Made by a program: the position numbers and the translations under genes | Part shown: in pieces, positions 55,187-63,627 of the stretch | Layout: each line of letters starts with the position of its first letter | Numbering within the stretch: the first letter of the stretch is position 1 | Source of the DNA: Aldehydirespirator sp965203575 | GTDB lineage: Bacteria > Actinomycetota > Acidimicrobiia > Acidimicrobiales > Aldehydirespiratoraceae | Direction: 5' to 3' | DNA length: 64,000 nucleotides | Assembly (NCBI GenBank): GCA_965203575.1 | Contig: OZ241894.1 | Location: 3,286,001-3,350,000, forward strand | The notes under the pieces: model-generated | The model's database searches: none | What the model was told of the DNA's origin: nothing | Seen by the model: only the letters and a program-made list of their open reading frames with translations

Positions 55187-56149
55187 CTAGTCGCGCTTGC
55201 TTTCAGACAGGCGTTCCACCGCTCGCAGTCGTGCCGCGCTCGCTCTGTGGTTGTCGGCCTTCTCCGATTCGGCAGGGGTGCGGGCCCGCCGTCCCAGCAG
55301 CCGCACGGTGGCTTCCGAGCCGGGCGGCGGCGGCAGGCCGGGCCGCGGCGGCGGGACCTCTCCCGCGGATCGCCTGAAGACGGACTTCACGATCCGGTCC
55401 TCTCCGGAATGGTAGGAGAGCACCGCGCAGCGCCCGGAACCGGAGAGCCGCTCGATCGCGCCGGTCAGGGCGGTCTCGAGGATCTCCAACTCGCGGTTCA
55501 CCTCGATGCGCAGGGCCTGGAAGGTGCGCCGGGCGGGATGGACGCGACGGCGACCGGGGGCGGGCACGGCCGCGGCTACGACCCGGGCCAGTTGGGCGGT
55601 GGTGGCGAAGGGTCTGCCGGCGACGATGGCGGCGGCGATGCGACGGCACTGCCGCTCGTCGGCGTTGCGGCGAAGGATCGAGGCAAGGGCCCGCTCGCCG
55701 GCGTGATTGACGATGTCTGCCGCGGTCACGCCGGTGGAGGGGTCCATCCGCATGTCGAGCGGGCCGTCGAGGCGGTAGCTGAAGCCGCGTTCGGGCCGGT
55801 CGAGCTGGGCCGAGCTGACCCCGAGGTCGAACAGGCAGGCGGAGATCTCGCCTACGCCGATCTCGTCCAGCACGTCGCCGAGCGCATCGAAGCGGGCGTG
55901 CTGCAGGACGACCCTGTCGCCGTGGCCGGCCAGCCGCTCGGCCGAGGCTCTCAGTGCATCGGGGTCGCGGTCGATCCCGAGTAGTCGCAGGTGCGGGGCG
56001 CGGGCGAGAAGAGCGTCGGCGTGTCCGCCGCCTCCCACGGTGGCGTCGACGACGAGGCCGTCGGGCACCTCGGCCAGCAACTCCACCACCTCGTGGCGCA
56101 TGACCGGTTGGTGGTAGGCACCGGCGCCCTCTCCGGTGCCGGCCGTCAT
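55187..56149 (-). CDS. rsmH: 16S rRNA (cytosine-1402-N4) methyltransferase RsmH
   Basis: SAM-dependent methyltransferase modifying C1402 in the decoding site. The 320 residues from the ATG at 56149 include HQPVMRHEVVELLAEVPDGL (in part), VDATVGGGGHADALL, GIDRDPDAL, LFDLGVSSAQLD and the C-terminal VLSYHSGEDRIVKSVF. The SYHSGED is SYHSLED in most members. It stands second in the dcw order, 310 bases after mraZ. Confidence 0.95.
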   Translation of the reverse strand: MTAGTGEGAGAYHQPVMRHEVVELLAEVPDGLVVDATVGGGGHADALLARAPHLRLLGIDRDPDALRASAERLAGHGDRVVLQHARFDALGDVLDEIGVGEISACLFDLGVSSAQLDRPERGFSYRLDGPLDMRMDPSTGVTAADIVNHAGERALASILRRNADERQCRRIAAAIVAGRPFATTAQLARVVAAAVPAPGRRRVHPARRTFQALRIEVNRELEILETALTGAIERLSGSGRCAVLSYHSGEDRIVKSVFRRSAGEVPPPRPGLPPPPGSEATVRLLGRRARTPAESEKADNHRASAARLRAVERLSESKRD

Positions 56150-56220
56150 GTCGGGCGGGCCGGCTGTATCGGCTGTGTGCTGCCGGGCCGTGAGCTCGCG
56201 GGCAGCCGGACGGACCGGCG

Positions 56221-56345
56221 CCCGGTCATCTGCAGTTCCCCGACCGACGGCGCACGTCGGGATTTCTCCCCCGATCGAGCTAATGGCAAGCGGGCGGAGT
56301 ACGGGTCTTCCATCTGCCAATCGGGGAACTGCACATGACCGGGCA
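56221..56345 (-). repeat. long inverted repeat in the mraZ-rsmH spacer
   Basis: Two 24-bp arms (56221-56244 and 56322-56345), starting GCCCGGTCAT and differing at one position, with a 77-base loop that itself has a CCGACG/CGTCGG hairpin. Within the 310-bp gap (56150-56459) this is the main feature. The rest is GC-rich with a run of repeats of the CCGAACC type at 56395-56430. Could be an RNA structure in the operon leader of rsmH or a small non-autonomous element. Confidence 0.75.
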
Positions 56346-56459
56346 GCCCTTCGGTGACTGCTGCGGTCCGGGGGGTGGGTCTTGTCCGGGGTTCGGTTCG
56401 GGTTGCTGGTTCGGTCTCGGGAGCGGGGGCGGGCCCGTTGGAGCAACAGAGCGCGGTGA

Positions 56460-56909
56460 TCAGGCACTGGCGATCCCCCTTCCGTGAGTGATGGCGTCGG
56501 CGAGGCGCTCGGGGCCCACCGACTGGACCTCCGCCCAGCGGTCGGGGTTCCAGATCTCGATGCGGCGGATCATGCCGGTGACGATCACCTTGCGCTCGAG
56601 TCGGGCGGCGGCCCTCAAGTGGGGCAGGATCCTCATGCGGCCCTGGCCGTCGGGCACCACGAAGTCGGCCTGGGCCGCAAAGCTCCGCAGCGCGTTGATG
56701 TCCACCTCCTCGGTGCCCACCTGGGATCGGAGTTGCTCGGCGGTGTCGGCGAACTCGTCGACCGGCAGGATGCCGACACAGGAATCGAGAGCGGTGACGT
56801 AGGCGCCGCTGGCCAGCTGGCTGCGAAACCCGGAGGGAAGGATGAGCCGACCCTTGCCGTCGAGCGTGTGCTCGTGGACGCCGACGAATAGCGTGCGATG
56901 GGCGGTCAT
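56460..56909 (-). CDS. mraZ: transcriptional regulator MraZ
   Basis: AbrB-like DNA-binding protein of 149 residues that controls the dcw operon from its own promoter. Two repeated domains are visible, each with a DxKGR-like loop: HEHTLDGKGRLILPSGFRSQ (in part) and FVVPDGQGRMRILPHLRAAA. ATG at 56909. First gene of the cluster, as in most bacteria. Its likely operator is at 57047-57069. Confidence 0.95.
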   Translation of the reverse strand: MTAHRTLFVGVHEHTLDGKGRLILPSGFRSQLASGAYVTALDSCVGILPVDEFADTAEQLRSQVGTEEVDINALRSFAAQADFVVPDGQGRMRILPHLRAAARLERKVIVTGMIRRIEIWNPDRWAEVQSVGPERLADAITHGRGIASA

Positions 56910-57040
56910 TGCCGGCGCTCACGCCCTCGGCCCGGGACGCGTTCCGGATCGGCGGGACGTCGGCGGGACCACCCACCCACATCGTGCCGGGGCCCTCTCC
57001 GGCGCATCCGTAGCGGCTCCCAAGCACTCCACAGCGAACC

Positions 57041-57069
57041 ACTATACTCCCTTTCCCACCCCCACGCAA
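57041..57069 (-). promoter_or_regulatory. mraZ promoter with candidate MraZ box
   Basis: On the minus strand -35 TTGCGT (57069-57064), a 17-base spacer and -10 TATAGT (57046-57041). The spacer GGGGGTGGGAAAGGGAG contains TGGG/GGG repeats of the kind bound by MraZ, so repressor and polymerase would compete. The start site would be near 57034, giving a leader of about 125 bases. Confidence 0.6.
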
Positions 57070-57096
57070 GTCAAGCGCGCTAAAAGTGGGCCTGAG

Positions 57097-57113
57097 GTAT
57101 TCGCTCGGCCTCC
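57097..57113 (-). repeat. intergenic repeat family, partial copy R8 (5' module only)
   Basis: GAGGCCGAGCGAATA in minus orientation, just after the lplA-like stop. The core module is missing. Confidence 0.55.
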
Positions 57114-57130
57114 AGGCAGTTGTGCGACTG

Positions 57131-57892
57131 CTACCGGTTGCCTCTCGCCTGCGCCTGCAGGGCCTCGAGCAGGGCCTCCGTCAAGTCGGCCTCCGTGGCC
57201 GGGACGGAGCCGCAGCGGCTCGCCATCACCGCCCGTCCTGCCTCGCGATCGGCTGCGGTGACGTCCAGGAGTTCAAGCTCGTCGAGGCGGCGATCATCTG
57301 TCCGGATGCTCGCGGCCGTGTCAGGGTGCCCGAGCCGGGCCGTGGTCTGAATGCGGACCCGCGAGCGGGTGCGGCGCTGGCTGACTCCGACTACCTTGCG
57401 TCCGCCGGCGAATACCTCACCGGGACCGGACCCGGCGAAGCACACCAGCCTCCCCCACCGATCGGCCACGAGCCGGCCCGAATGGACCGAGATCGGTTCG
57501 GCAACGAACGGCTCGACCGCCGCGGACCAGAGTTCGCCCACCCATTGAGCGGCGTGGGCCACATCGTCGCTCCATAGCGGGTCGGAGGCCGGGACGAAGA
57601 AGTCCACCCACACCTGGCTTCCGGGAAGCAGCAGCACCGCTCCCCCACCGCTGCGACGTCGCAGGATCTCCGTGCCCGCGGCCGCAGCCCGGATCTGATC
57701 CGCAGTCTCGAGACTCTGCGTGCTGCCCAGCACGAGCCCCGCGCCGGTGACGGTGTGGATCCTGGCCACCCTCATGGCCGCTGTCGGGGGCTCGGCCGAC
57801 TCGAGCAATCCCGACACCGGGCCGCGCAAGCGCTCCACCGTCCAGCGGCAGTCGCCCTGCGCTCTCGAGTCTGGCCGGTCAGGCCCGCTCAC
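57131..57892 (-). CDS. LplA-like lipoate/biotin-protein ligase-fold protein
   Basis: A 253-residue protein of the BPL/LplA/LipB fold, expected to handle lipoate or octanoate attachment. GTG at 57892 overlaps the HNH stop as GTGA. Conserved parts are ILRRRSGGGAVLLLPGSQVWVDFFVP (in part RRRSGGGAVLLLPG), CFAGSGPGEVF and GRKVVGVSQRRTR with the active-site lysine. The frame upstream to 58333 overlaps the HNH gene and is a shadow. Whether it is a true ligase or a transferase is not clear. Confidence 0.85.
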   Translation of the reverse strand: MSGPDRPDSRAQGDCRWTVERLRGPVSGLLESAEPPTAAMRVARIHTVTGAGLVLGSTQSLETADQIRAAAAGTEILRRRSGGGAVLLLPGSQVWVDFFVPASDPLWSDDVAHAAQWVGELWSAAVEPFVAEPISVHSGRLVADRWGRLVCFAGSGPGEVFAGGRKVVGVSQRRTRSRVRIQTTARLGHPDTAASIRTDDRRLDELELLDVTAADREAGRAVMASRCGSVPATEADLTEALLEALQAQARGNR

Positions 57893-58401
57893 GCGGTGCG
57901 GAGATCGCTTCTCGGCTGCAGGTAGGCCGTCCAGACATCGGGCACGCCTCCGGCCGCGATCTCGACCCAGGTCGACGGCGACGGCGGCTCGGGACGCCGC
58001 CGGAGTCGCATGCCGCTCTCGCTGGGCAAGCGGTCCCGTTTCTTGGCGTTGCAGCGCCGGCAGGCAGCTACCACGTTCTCCCAGGTGTGCTTCCCGCCGC
58101 GGCTGCGGGGCACCACGTGATCCATCGTCTCGGCCCGGTCGCCGCAGTACTGGCAGGAGTCCCGGTCCCGTGCGAACACCGCCCGCCGGTTCGGGGAGCG
58201 GTGCCGGGGACGGGGCACGCTCACATAGTGGCTCAGCCGGACCACCGAGGGAACTTCCACCGATCGTCGCTCCGAGCGGAAGGCCCGGCCCGCAGCATGC
58301 AGCATCTCCACCTTCTCGGCCAGGACCAGGCACACGGCCCGTCGTGCGCTCACCACGGCCAAAGGCTCGAAGGTGGCGTTGAGAACCAGCACCCCGGACA
58401 T
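57889..58401 (-). CDS. HNH endonuclease-domain protein
   Basis: A 170-residue stand-alone HNH protein of a family common in Actinobacteria. The N-terminal part reads VLVLNATFEPLAVVSARRAV, then a strand-rich segment; the HNH domain is RDSCQYCGDRAETMDHVVPRSRGG with NVVAACRRCNAKK, with both zinc cysteine pairs. Function in the cell is unknown. Coupled to the lplA-like gene by GTGA. Confidence 0.9.
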   Translation of the reverse strand: MSGVLVLNATFEPLAVVSARRAVCLVLAEKVEMLHAAGRAFRSERRSVEVPSVVRLSHYVSVPRPRHRSPNRRAVFARDRDSCQYCGDRAETMDHVVPRSRGGKHTWENVVAACRRCNAKKRDRLPSESGMRLRRRPEPPSPSTWVEIAAGGVPDVWTAYLQPRSDLRTA

Positions 58402-58452
58402 CGGGGGCAGGCTAGCCGGATCGAAGCGCCGTCCTAGAAGCTCAGTGGTCTA

Positions 58453-58542
58453 GAGGCCGAGCGAATAGGGCCGCGAATCCGGTCCATACGCGCGAGGCCG
58501 TGGCCCGAGCGGCCCTCAGGTCGCAGCGAACAAGAGCGGGGA
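58453..58542 (+). repeat. intergenic repeat family, copy R6 (diverged)
   Basis: GAGGCCGAGCGAATAGGG, a variable segment similar to that in R2 (CGAATCCGGTCCATACG), then a core altered to GGCCCTCAGGTCGCAGCGAA before CAAGAGCGGGG. It lies between the HNH start and the stop of the 58569 gene. Confidence 0.82.
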
Positions 58543-58568
58543 TGACACCGCTGCGACGCGGCCGGCTC

Positions 58569-58862
58569 TCACCTATTTTCGCTCGCTCTGAGGCGGCGGT
58601 TCTGGGTCCGGCACCATTCCAGCCACACCACGATGTCAGCCGGCGAGGGCGGGATGTCAGGATGGCCGTACATGGTCTCGGACCTGAAGCCGGTGAGCTC
58701 GGGCGCAGGCAGCGGGAGGAACGGGGGCCGGCGCCACCAGCGGTCGGGGGCGAAGCGGGCCAGTTGAGCCAGGGCGGTCGGCCATAGCCGGGGCCGGACC
58801 GCTACAGCACTGGCCGACCGGAGGACCACCCTGGCGGCGAACATGGCGCCCACACCTGCCAA
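58569..58862 (-). CDS. conserved-looking small protein of unknown function
   Basis: A 97-residue basic protein (RLWPTALAQLARFAPDRWWRR, PFLPLPAPELTGFRSETMYG, PADIVVWLEWCRTQNRRLR). I recall similar proteins beside MoxR operons in actinobacteria but cannot assign a family. No membrane segment is convincing, although the first 20 residues are mildly hydrophobic. It is divergent from moxR with 35 bases between the starts. Confidence 0.6.
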   Translation of the reverse strand: MAGVGAMFAARVVLRSASAVAVRPRLWPTALAQLARFAPDRWWRRPPFLPLPAPELTGFRSETMYGHPDIPPSPADIVVWLEWCRTQNRRLRASENR

Positions 58863-58897
58863 GCCTAGGGGCCGAGTGGATATACGCTGACCCGGCG

Positions 58898-59842
58898 ATG
58901 GGACACTTTGATGAGCAGTTCAAGCTCATCCACCAGAACATCGAGCTCGCCGTCAAGGGCAAGGGCGAGGTCATCGAGCTGCTGGTACTGGCTCTGGTGT
59001 GCGGGGGCCACGTGCTGATCGAGGATGTGCCCGGCGTGGGCAAGACCACGCTGGGCAAGGCGCTGGCCCGCAGCGTCGATGTCAGCTTCGGCCGGATCCA
59101 GTTCACTCCCGACCTGCTTCCGGTCGACATCACCGGAACGTCGGTGTTCAACCGGGTCGCCGGAACATTCGAATTCCGGCCCGGGCCGGTGTTCTCGAAC
59201 ATCGTCCTGGCCGACGAGATCAACCGTGCTTCCCCCAAGGCCCAGTCGGCACTGCTGGAGGCCATGGGCGAGCAGCAGGTGACCATCGACGGCGTGACCA
59301 GGCGCCTCGAGTCGCCGTTCACGGTCATAGCCACGCAGAACCCGCTGGAGTACGAGGGCACCTACCCTCTTCCGGAGAGTCAACTGGACCGCTTCCTCAT
59401 GCGTCTCGAAGTGGGCTATCCGGATCGCGAGTCCGAGGATTCGATCCTGATGGACAGAGGCGCCCAGGAGCCCGTCGATCTCATCGGGCCGGTCGCCGAC
59501 GCGGCCGTCGTGCGGTGGATGTCCGACCGGCTGGAGGAGGTTCATGTCTCGGGCGCGCTGCGTTCGTACCTGCTCGAGGTGGCCAGTGCCACCCGCCGCC
59601 ATCCCGGCTTGTCGCTGGGCCTGTCCCCCAGGGGTGTGCTGGCCTTGCTGAGGGTGGCGCGGGCCAGGGCGGCCTCACTGAACCGCGACTTTGTCACGCC
59701 CGACGACATCAAGGCGCTGGCTCCGTCCATGCTGCCGCACCGGCTCCTGCCCAAGCCCGACAGCCGGGTGCGGGGTGTGCGGTCCAGCGACATCGTCACC
59801 GAGATCATCGACTCCGTGCCCGTACCCCGCAAGGGAGCCTGA
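58898..59842 (+). CDS. MoxR-family AAA+ ATPase
   Basis: Chaperone-like AAA+ ATPase of 314 residues. Walker A EDVPGVGKTTLGKA near 42, Walker B IVLADEINRASPKAQSALLEAM (in part) near 107, sensor 1 TVIATQNPLEYEG and the sensor 2 SPRGVLALLRVARA. MoxR proteins mature metal- or von Willebrand-domain partners; here the DUF58 gene follows. ATG at 58898. The stop overlaps the beginning of repeat R7. Confidence 0.96.
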   Translation: MGHFDEQFKLIHQNIELAVKGKGEVIELLVLALVCGGHVLIEDVPGVGKTTLGKALARSVDVSFGRIQFTPDLLPVDITGTSVFNRVAGTFEFRPGPVFSNIVLADEINRASPKAQSALLEAMGEQQVTIDGVTRRLESPFTVIATQNPLEYEGTYPLPESQLDRFLMRLEVGYPDRESEDSILMDRGAQEPVDLIGPVADAAVVRWMSDRLEEVHVSGALRSYLLEVASATRRHPGLSLGLSPRGVLALLRVARARAASLNRDFVTPDDIKALAPSMLPHRLLPKPDSRVRGVRSSDIVTEIIDSVPVPRKGA

Positions 59843-59938
59843 GGCCGAGCGGATAGCGAGCAGCTGTGAACACCATCGCGAGACGCCGAGCGAGGCCGTG
59901 GCCCGAGCGGCCCGTGAGCGCAGCGAACAAGAGCGGGA
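59841..59938 (+). repeat. intergenic repeat family, copy R7
   Basis: GAGGCCGAGCGGATAG begins within the moxR stop codon, followed by about 45 variable bases and the core ending GCAGCGAACAAGAGCGGGA. It lies nine bases before the DUF58 start, so it is inside the operon. Confidence 0.9.
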
Positions 59939-59947
59939 GGCACTGAC

Positions 59948-61123
59948 ATGCCGACCCCGGTCGGCTGGAAGCTGCTGGGGACAGGGGTCGCTGCGGTTGC
60001 AGGCGGGCGGGTCTTCGGGATCCTGGAGCTCTACGTCATCGGGGCCACCGCCGCCATCGCGGTGGTGACGGCTCTGGCAGTGCGCCTCGTCCATCCGTCC
60101 CGGCTGTCCGTCAGGCGGCGGGTCTCCTCCGCGATGGTGGCCGTCTCCGAGCCGCTGGACGTGCGACTGGAGGTGGAGAACCGGGCCCGCCTGCCGTCCC
60201 CGACCGTGCGCATCTCCGAGCAGGTCAGCGGCGCGGACGACGCTCGTGTCCGTGTAGCGCCGGTGCCGGGCGGATCTGCGGCGGCCAGGAGCTATCGCTT
60301 GCATCCCGCGCGCCGCGGTGTCCTGGAGATCGGTCCCACACTCGTCGAGGACGGCGACGCGCTGGGGCTGGCCCGCCGGCGCCGCATCCTCAAGAGCCGC
60401 ACACGCGTGATCGTGCATCCACCGATCGAGCCACTGGCGTCGCTGCGCCTGCCTGTCGGTGGTGATCTGTCCCTGCCCGTCGAGTTCCGCCGCCGGTCGC
60501 TCGGGCTCACCAGCGAGGAGTTCGATGTCCTGCGCCCCTACACCGAGGGCGACGATCTCCGCCACATCCATTGGCGCTCGACAGCCCGGCTCGACGAGTT
60601 CGTCGTGCGCCGGTTCCAGCCTTCCCGCCCGGGAAGCATGACGGTGGTGATCGACACCCGTCCGCCCGGCGACGCCGCCGCGGTGCAGGATCGCACCACC
60701 TCGGTTGCCGCGTCGATTGTCAGCGCGGTGCTTCGCTCCGGCGATGAGGCTCGGATCCTCACCACCGACGGCCGCGGCACTCCGCTGCTCGCCCACCGGT
60801 ACGACATCGGTGCGGCACTGGAGTTCCTGGCCACGCTCGAAGGCGGGCGGCCCACCATCGAGACCACCACGACGGACGGAGCATCGGTTGTGGTGGCGGT
60901 CACCGCGTCCGGCGACGCCATCGACGACGCGGGCGCCCGCCATGAGTTGGCCCGGCGCCTCGGCGCTTCGCTGGTCGTCACCCACGGCGCCGGCCATCGG
61001 GGCCCGACCCCGCCGGCCGCGGACCTCGAGGGCCGCTGGATACACCTGACCGGCCCCGGCCAGCTTCCGGGCTTGTGGCGGCTGGCCGCAGTGGCCGGTC
61101 GCATGGTCCCAGCCCACCCATGA
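59948..61123 (+). CDS. DUF58 protein of the MoxR-DUF58-transglutaminase operon
   Basis: A 391-residue protein with two N-terminal membrane segments and a DUF58 core (LRPYTEGDDLRHIHWRSTARL, in part YTEGDDLRHIHWRSTA) followed by a vWA-like domain (MTVVIDTRPPGD, where a metal-binding MIDAS would normally be). It is the usual partner of MoxR. Stop overlaps the next start as ATGA. Confidence 0.93.
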   Translation: MPTPVGWKLLGTGVAAVAGGRVFGILELYVIGATAAIAVVTALAVRLVHPSRLSVRRRVSSAMVAVSEPLDVRLEVENRARLPSPTVRISEQVSGADDARVRVAPVPGGSAAARSYRLHPARRGVLEIGPTLVEDGDALGLARRRRILKSRTRVIVHPPIEPLASLRLPVGGDLSLPVEFRRRSLGLTSEEFDVLRPYTEGDDLRHIHWRSTARLDEFVVRRFQPSRPGSMTVVIDTRPPGDAAAVQDRTTSVAASIVSAVLRSGDEARILTTDGRGTPLLAHRYDIGAALEFLATLEGGRPTIETTTTDGASVVVAVTASGDAIDDAGARHELARRLGASLVVTHGAGHRGPTPPAADLEGRWIHLTGPGQLPGLWRLAAVAGRMVPAHP

Positions 61124-63579
61124 GATCTGCGAAACCGACGTCGGGTGGGGCCATCGGCGCCACCTACGACTGGTTGTCGGAGGCTGCTCTGGTCTCGGTG
61201 ACCGTCGTCGTCGGGGCCGGCATGTCGCGGCTGTTCACCGACGGATCCTTCCTCTCCGACGTCCTGGCGCTTGCAGTCGTGGTTCACGTGATCGCGGCCG
61301 CGGCCCGGCGCGCCCGGTTGCCGGTGCTGGCGGCCGGGTTGGTCTGCGGCGCCAGTCTGGCGGTGACGGCCACCGTGCTGCTCTATCCCTCCACGGCCTG
61401 GCTGGTGCTGCCCACCGTCGACACCGTCGGTGCGGCGCGCGATCACCTGGTGGACGCCTGGAGCGTCGTCAATGCCTCGTCGGCGCCGGTCGCGCCGGCA
61501 CCGGGCCTGGTTCTGAGCGCGGCCGCGGCGCTGTCGGCCGGCGCCTTCCTGGCCGACACGGCCGCCTTCCGCATGCGTGCCGCGGTCACCGCCGTCGTTC
61601 CGGCCTCGGCGGTGTACGGGTTCACGGTGGCGGCCGGAACAGGCGACGGGGCGGTGAGGCACGGAGCGCTCTTCAGCGGGGCGGTCGGAGCCACCATGGT
61701 CGCCCTCTGGCTGCGCAACCGGCGGGTCGATACGTGGATGGAGCCCAGGCCGGGACGGGGCACGGCAGCCATGGCGCGGGCCGGGAGCGCGGCGCTGATG
61801 CTGGCCGTGGTGGCTGGAGCCGTTGCCGGCCCGCGGCTTCCCGGAGCGAGCGCGGAGCCGTGGGTCGATCTCGCCGAGTTCGAAGTGACCGACGCCGCGC
61901 CGTGGGTCGACCGTCCCAGCCCGCAGCCCGAGCCGTGGGCCGATTTCGAGTTGCGGTCGACGGCTGGCGGATCGACGTCCGGTTCGGACGGGAATCCGGG
62001 CGGTCCGAGGGTTCTCGTCAGCCCGCTCGTCCAGATTCGCAGCCGTCTGATCGAACTGTCCGATCGTGAGCTGTTCACGGTGGAGGTGCTCCAGGATGAG
62101 CGCCAGTACTGGAGGCTCACGTCGCTCGACGAGTTCGACGGGAACGGGTGGGGGGCCCGCTCGGACTACGCGGACGCGACCGGACCCCTGGCGGGCACGA
62201 TCGATCCGGCGACGGCCGGAGCGGCCATCCTCCAGACGGTGTCGCTGTCGGGACTGGGCAACTCCTACCTGCCGGTGGCCTTCGAGCCGCGAAGGGTCAT
62301 CGACGACGGCGGGGTGGCCCTGGAGTACGAGACAGCTTCGGGTTCGCTGATCAAGGCGCGGCCGGCCGCACTGAGCGGCCCCGGCCGCTTCACCTACTCG
62401 GCGGAGTCGGTGGTTCCCGCGATCGCCGATCCTGACCGGCTCCGCGCCGTCGACACGTCGGCTCTCGACCCCGACTTCCTGGCCTTCAACACGCAGCTTC
62501 CCGAGGATGCGCGCCAGGTGGTGCTCGATGAGGCGCATCGGGTCACCGCGGGCAGCCGTTCGGACTACCACCGGGCTCTGCTGCTGCAGGACTACTTCCG
62601 GCTGGACGGCGGGTTCCGGTACGACCTGCAGGTGCACTCCGCCCACGGCACCGACAGCCTCGAGGAGTTCCTGTTCGACGTCCGCGCCGGCTACTGCCAG
62701 CAGTTCGCGACGGCCTACGCGGCGATGGCCCGCAGCGTCGGCCTGCCGACCCGGGTGGCGGTCGGCTTCACATGGGGGGAGTGGGACTCGACACGGGGCG
62801 AGCAGGGGGCTTACGTCGTGCGGGGCAAGCATGCCCATGCCTGGCCCGAGGTCTACTTCGCAGGCGCCGGCTGGGTCCGTTTCGAACCGACCCCGGGCCG
62901 GGGCGCCCCCGGAGACTTCGCCATCACCGGCCATGTCGCCAATCAGGCCGGCCTCCAACCGCCGGGCGAGTTGAGCGCCCCCCAGCCGGACGCCGCGCCG
63001 TCCGGGGTGTCAGGCGACGCGGCTGGGTCCGGCTTTGCCGGATTGAGGAGCCCGCTCGATGAGGATGCAGCCTCCGGATCGGACGCGGCCGAGCGGTCGG
63101 CTGGGGCCGGCGGCGACGCCGGCCCCTTCGGGCAAGGAGTCCCGCGTCTGGTGGCGGTCGGCGTTCTGGTGCTGGCCGCGGCGGCGTTGATGCTGGGGTC
63201 GGTGCCTGTGCTGCGCCGCCTGAATCGCCGCCGGGTCCGGGCTCGACTGGCCAACGACCCGGCTGGTCTGATCGAGGAGTGGTGGGGCGACGCGGTTGAG
63301 GCCCTGGCATTGGCGGGTCTCGCCCCCAGGACGTTCGAGACGCCCCTCGAGCTGGCCCGGCGGGTGGCGGCGGCCCGTGGCGAGGTCGGCCCCGTCTCCG
63401 AACTTGCGACCCTGGCCACGCATGGGCGCTACGCCCTCAACACCACCGCGTCGATGGCGGTCCGCGCCGGAGTCCTGGGGTCGCGGGTAGTCGCCGCGTG
63501 CCGTCGCCAGGCGAGCATGTCGAGCCGGCTGGTCGCGGCCTTCGACCCGTCGACTCTCTTCAGTGCCAAATCCCTGTAG
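61120..63579 (+). CDS. TgpA-like membrane transglutaminase-domain protein (DUF3488/DUF4129)
   Basis: A membrane protein of 819 residues from the ATG at 61120. Several hydrophobic segments at residues 15-240 are followed by an external transglutaminase-like domain with the cysteine in GYCQQFATAY (near 528), histidine in HAHAWPEVYF and acidic FEPTP. A low-complexity linker and one membrane helix (LVAVGVLVLAAAALMLGSV) lead to a C-terminal DUF4129 region. Role is probably in envelope protein cross-linking or proteolysis, but substrates are unknown. Confidence 0.92.
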   Translation: MRSAKPTSGGAIGATYDWLSEAALVSVTVVVGAGMSRLFTDGSFLSDVLALAVVVHVIAAAARRARLPVLAAGLVCGASLAVTATVLLYPSTAWLVLPTVDTVGAARDHLVDAWSVVNASSAPVAPAPGLVLSAAAALSAGAFLADTAAFRMRAAVTAVVPASAVYGFTVAAGTGDGAVRHGALFSGAVGATMVALWLRNRRVDTWMEPRPGRGTAAMARAGSAALMLAVVAGAVAGPRLPGASAEPWVDLAEFEVTDAAPWVDRPSPQPEPWADFELRSTAGGSTSGSDGNPGGPRVLVSPLVQIRSRLIELSDRELFTVEVLQDERQYWRLTSLDEFDGNGWGARSDYADATGPLAGTIDPATAGAAILQTVSLSGLGNSYLPVAFEPRRVIDDGGVALEYETASGSLIKARPAALSGPGRFTYSAESVVPAIADPDRLRAVDTSALDPDFLAFNTQLPEDARQVVLDEAHRVTAGSRSDYHRALLLQDYFRLDGGFRYDLQVHSAHGTDSLEEFLFDVRAGYCQQFATAYAAMARSVGLPTRVAVGFTWGEWDSTRGEQGAYVVRGKHAHAWPEVYFAGAGWVRFEPTPGRGAPGDFAITGHVANQAGLQPPGELSAPQPDAAPSGVSGDAAGSGFAGLRSPLDEDAASGSDAAERSAGAGGDAGPFGQGVPRLVAVGVLVLAAAALMLGSVPVLRRLNRRRVRARLANDPAGLIEEWWGDAVEALALAGLAPRTFETPLELARRVAAARGEVGPVSELATLATHGRYALNTTASMAVRAGVLGSRVVAACRRQASMSSRLVAAFDPSTLFSAKSL

Positions 63580-63609
63580 TTGTGGACCTCAGCGGTCCTT
63601 GACTACAGG
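63573..63609. terminator. bipartite hairpin between convergent genes
   Basis: Outer arms CCTGTAGT / ACTACAGG and inner arms GGACC / GGTCC around a TCAGC loop. It overlaps the transglutaminase gene stop and lies 18 bases beyond the DUF3040 stop, so it may end transcription from both sides. Confidence 0.55.
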
Positions 63610-63627
63610 AATTTCGCCGAGAGTGGG

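Noticed and set aside
57131..58333. A 400-residue version of the lplA-like protein
   Set aside because: The upstream part overlaps the HNH gene in another frame and has no domain; the GTGA overlap at 57892 marks the true start.
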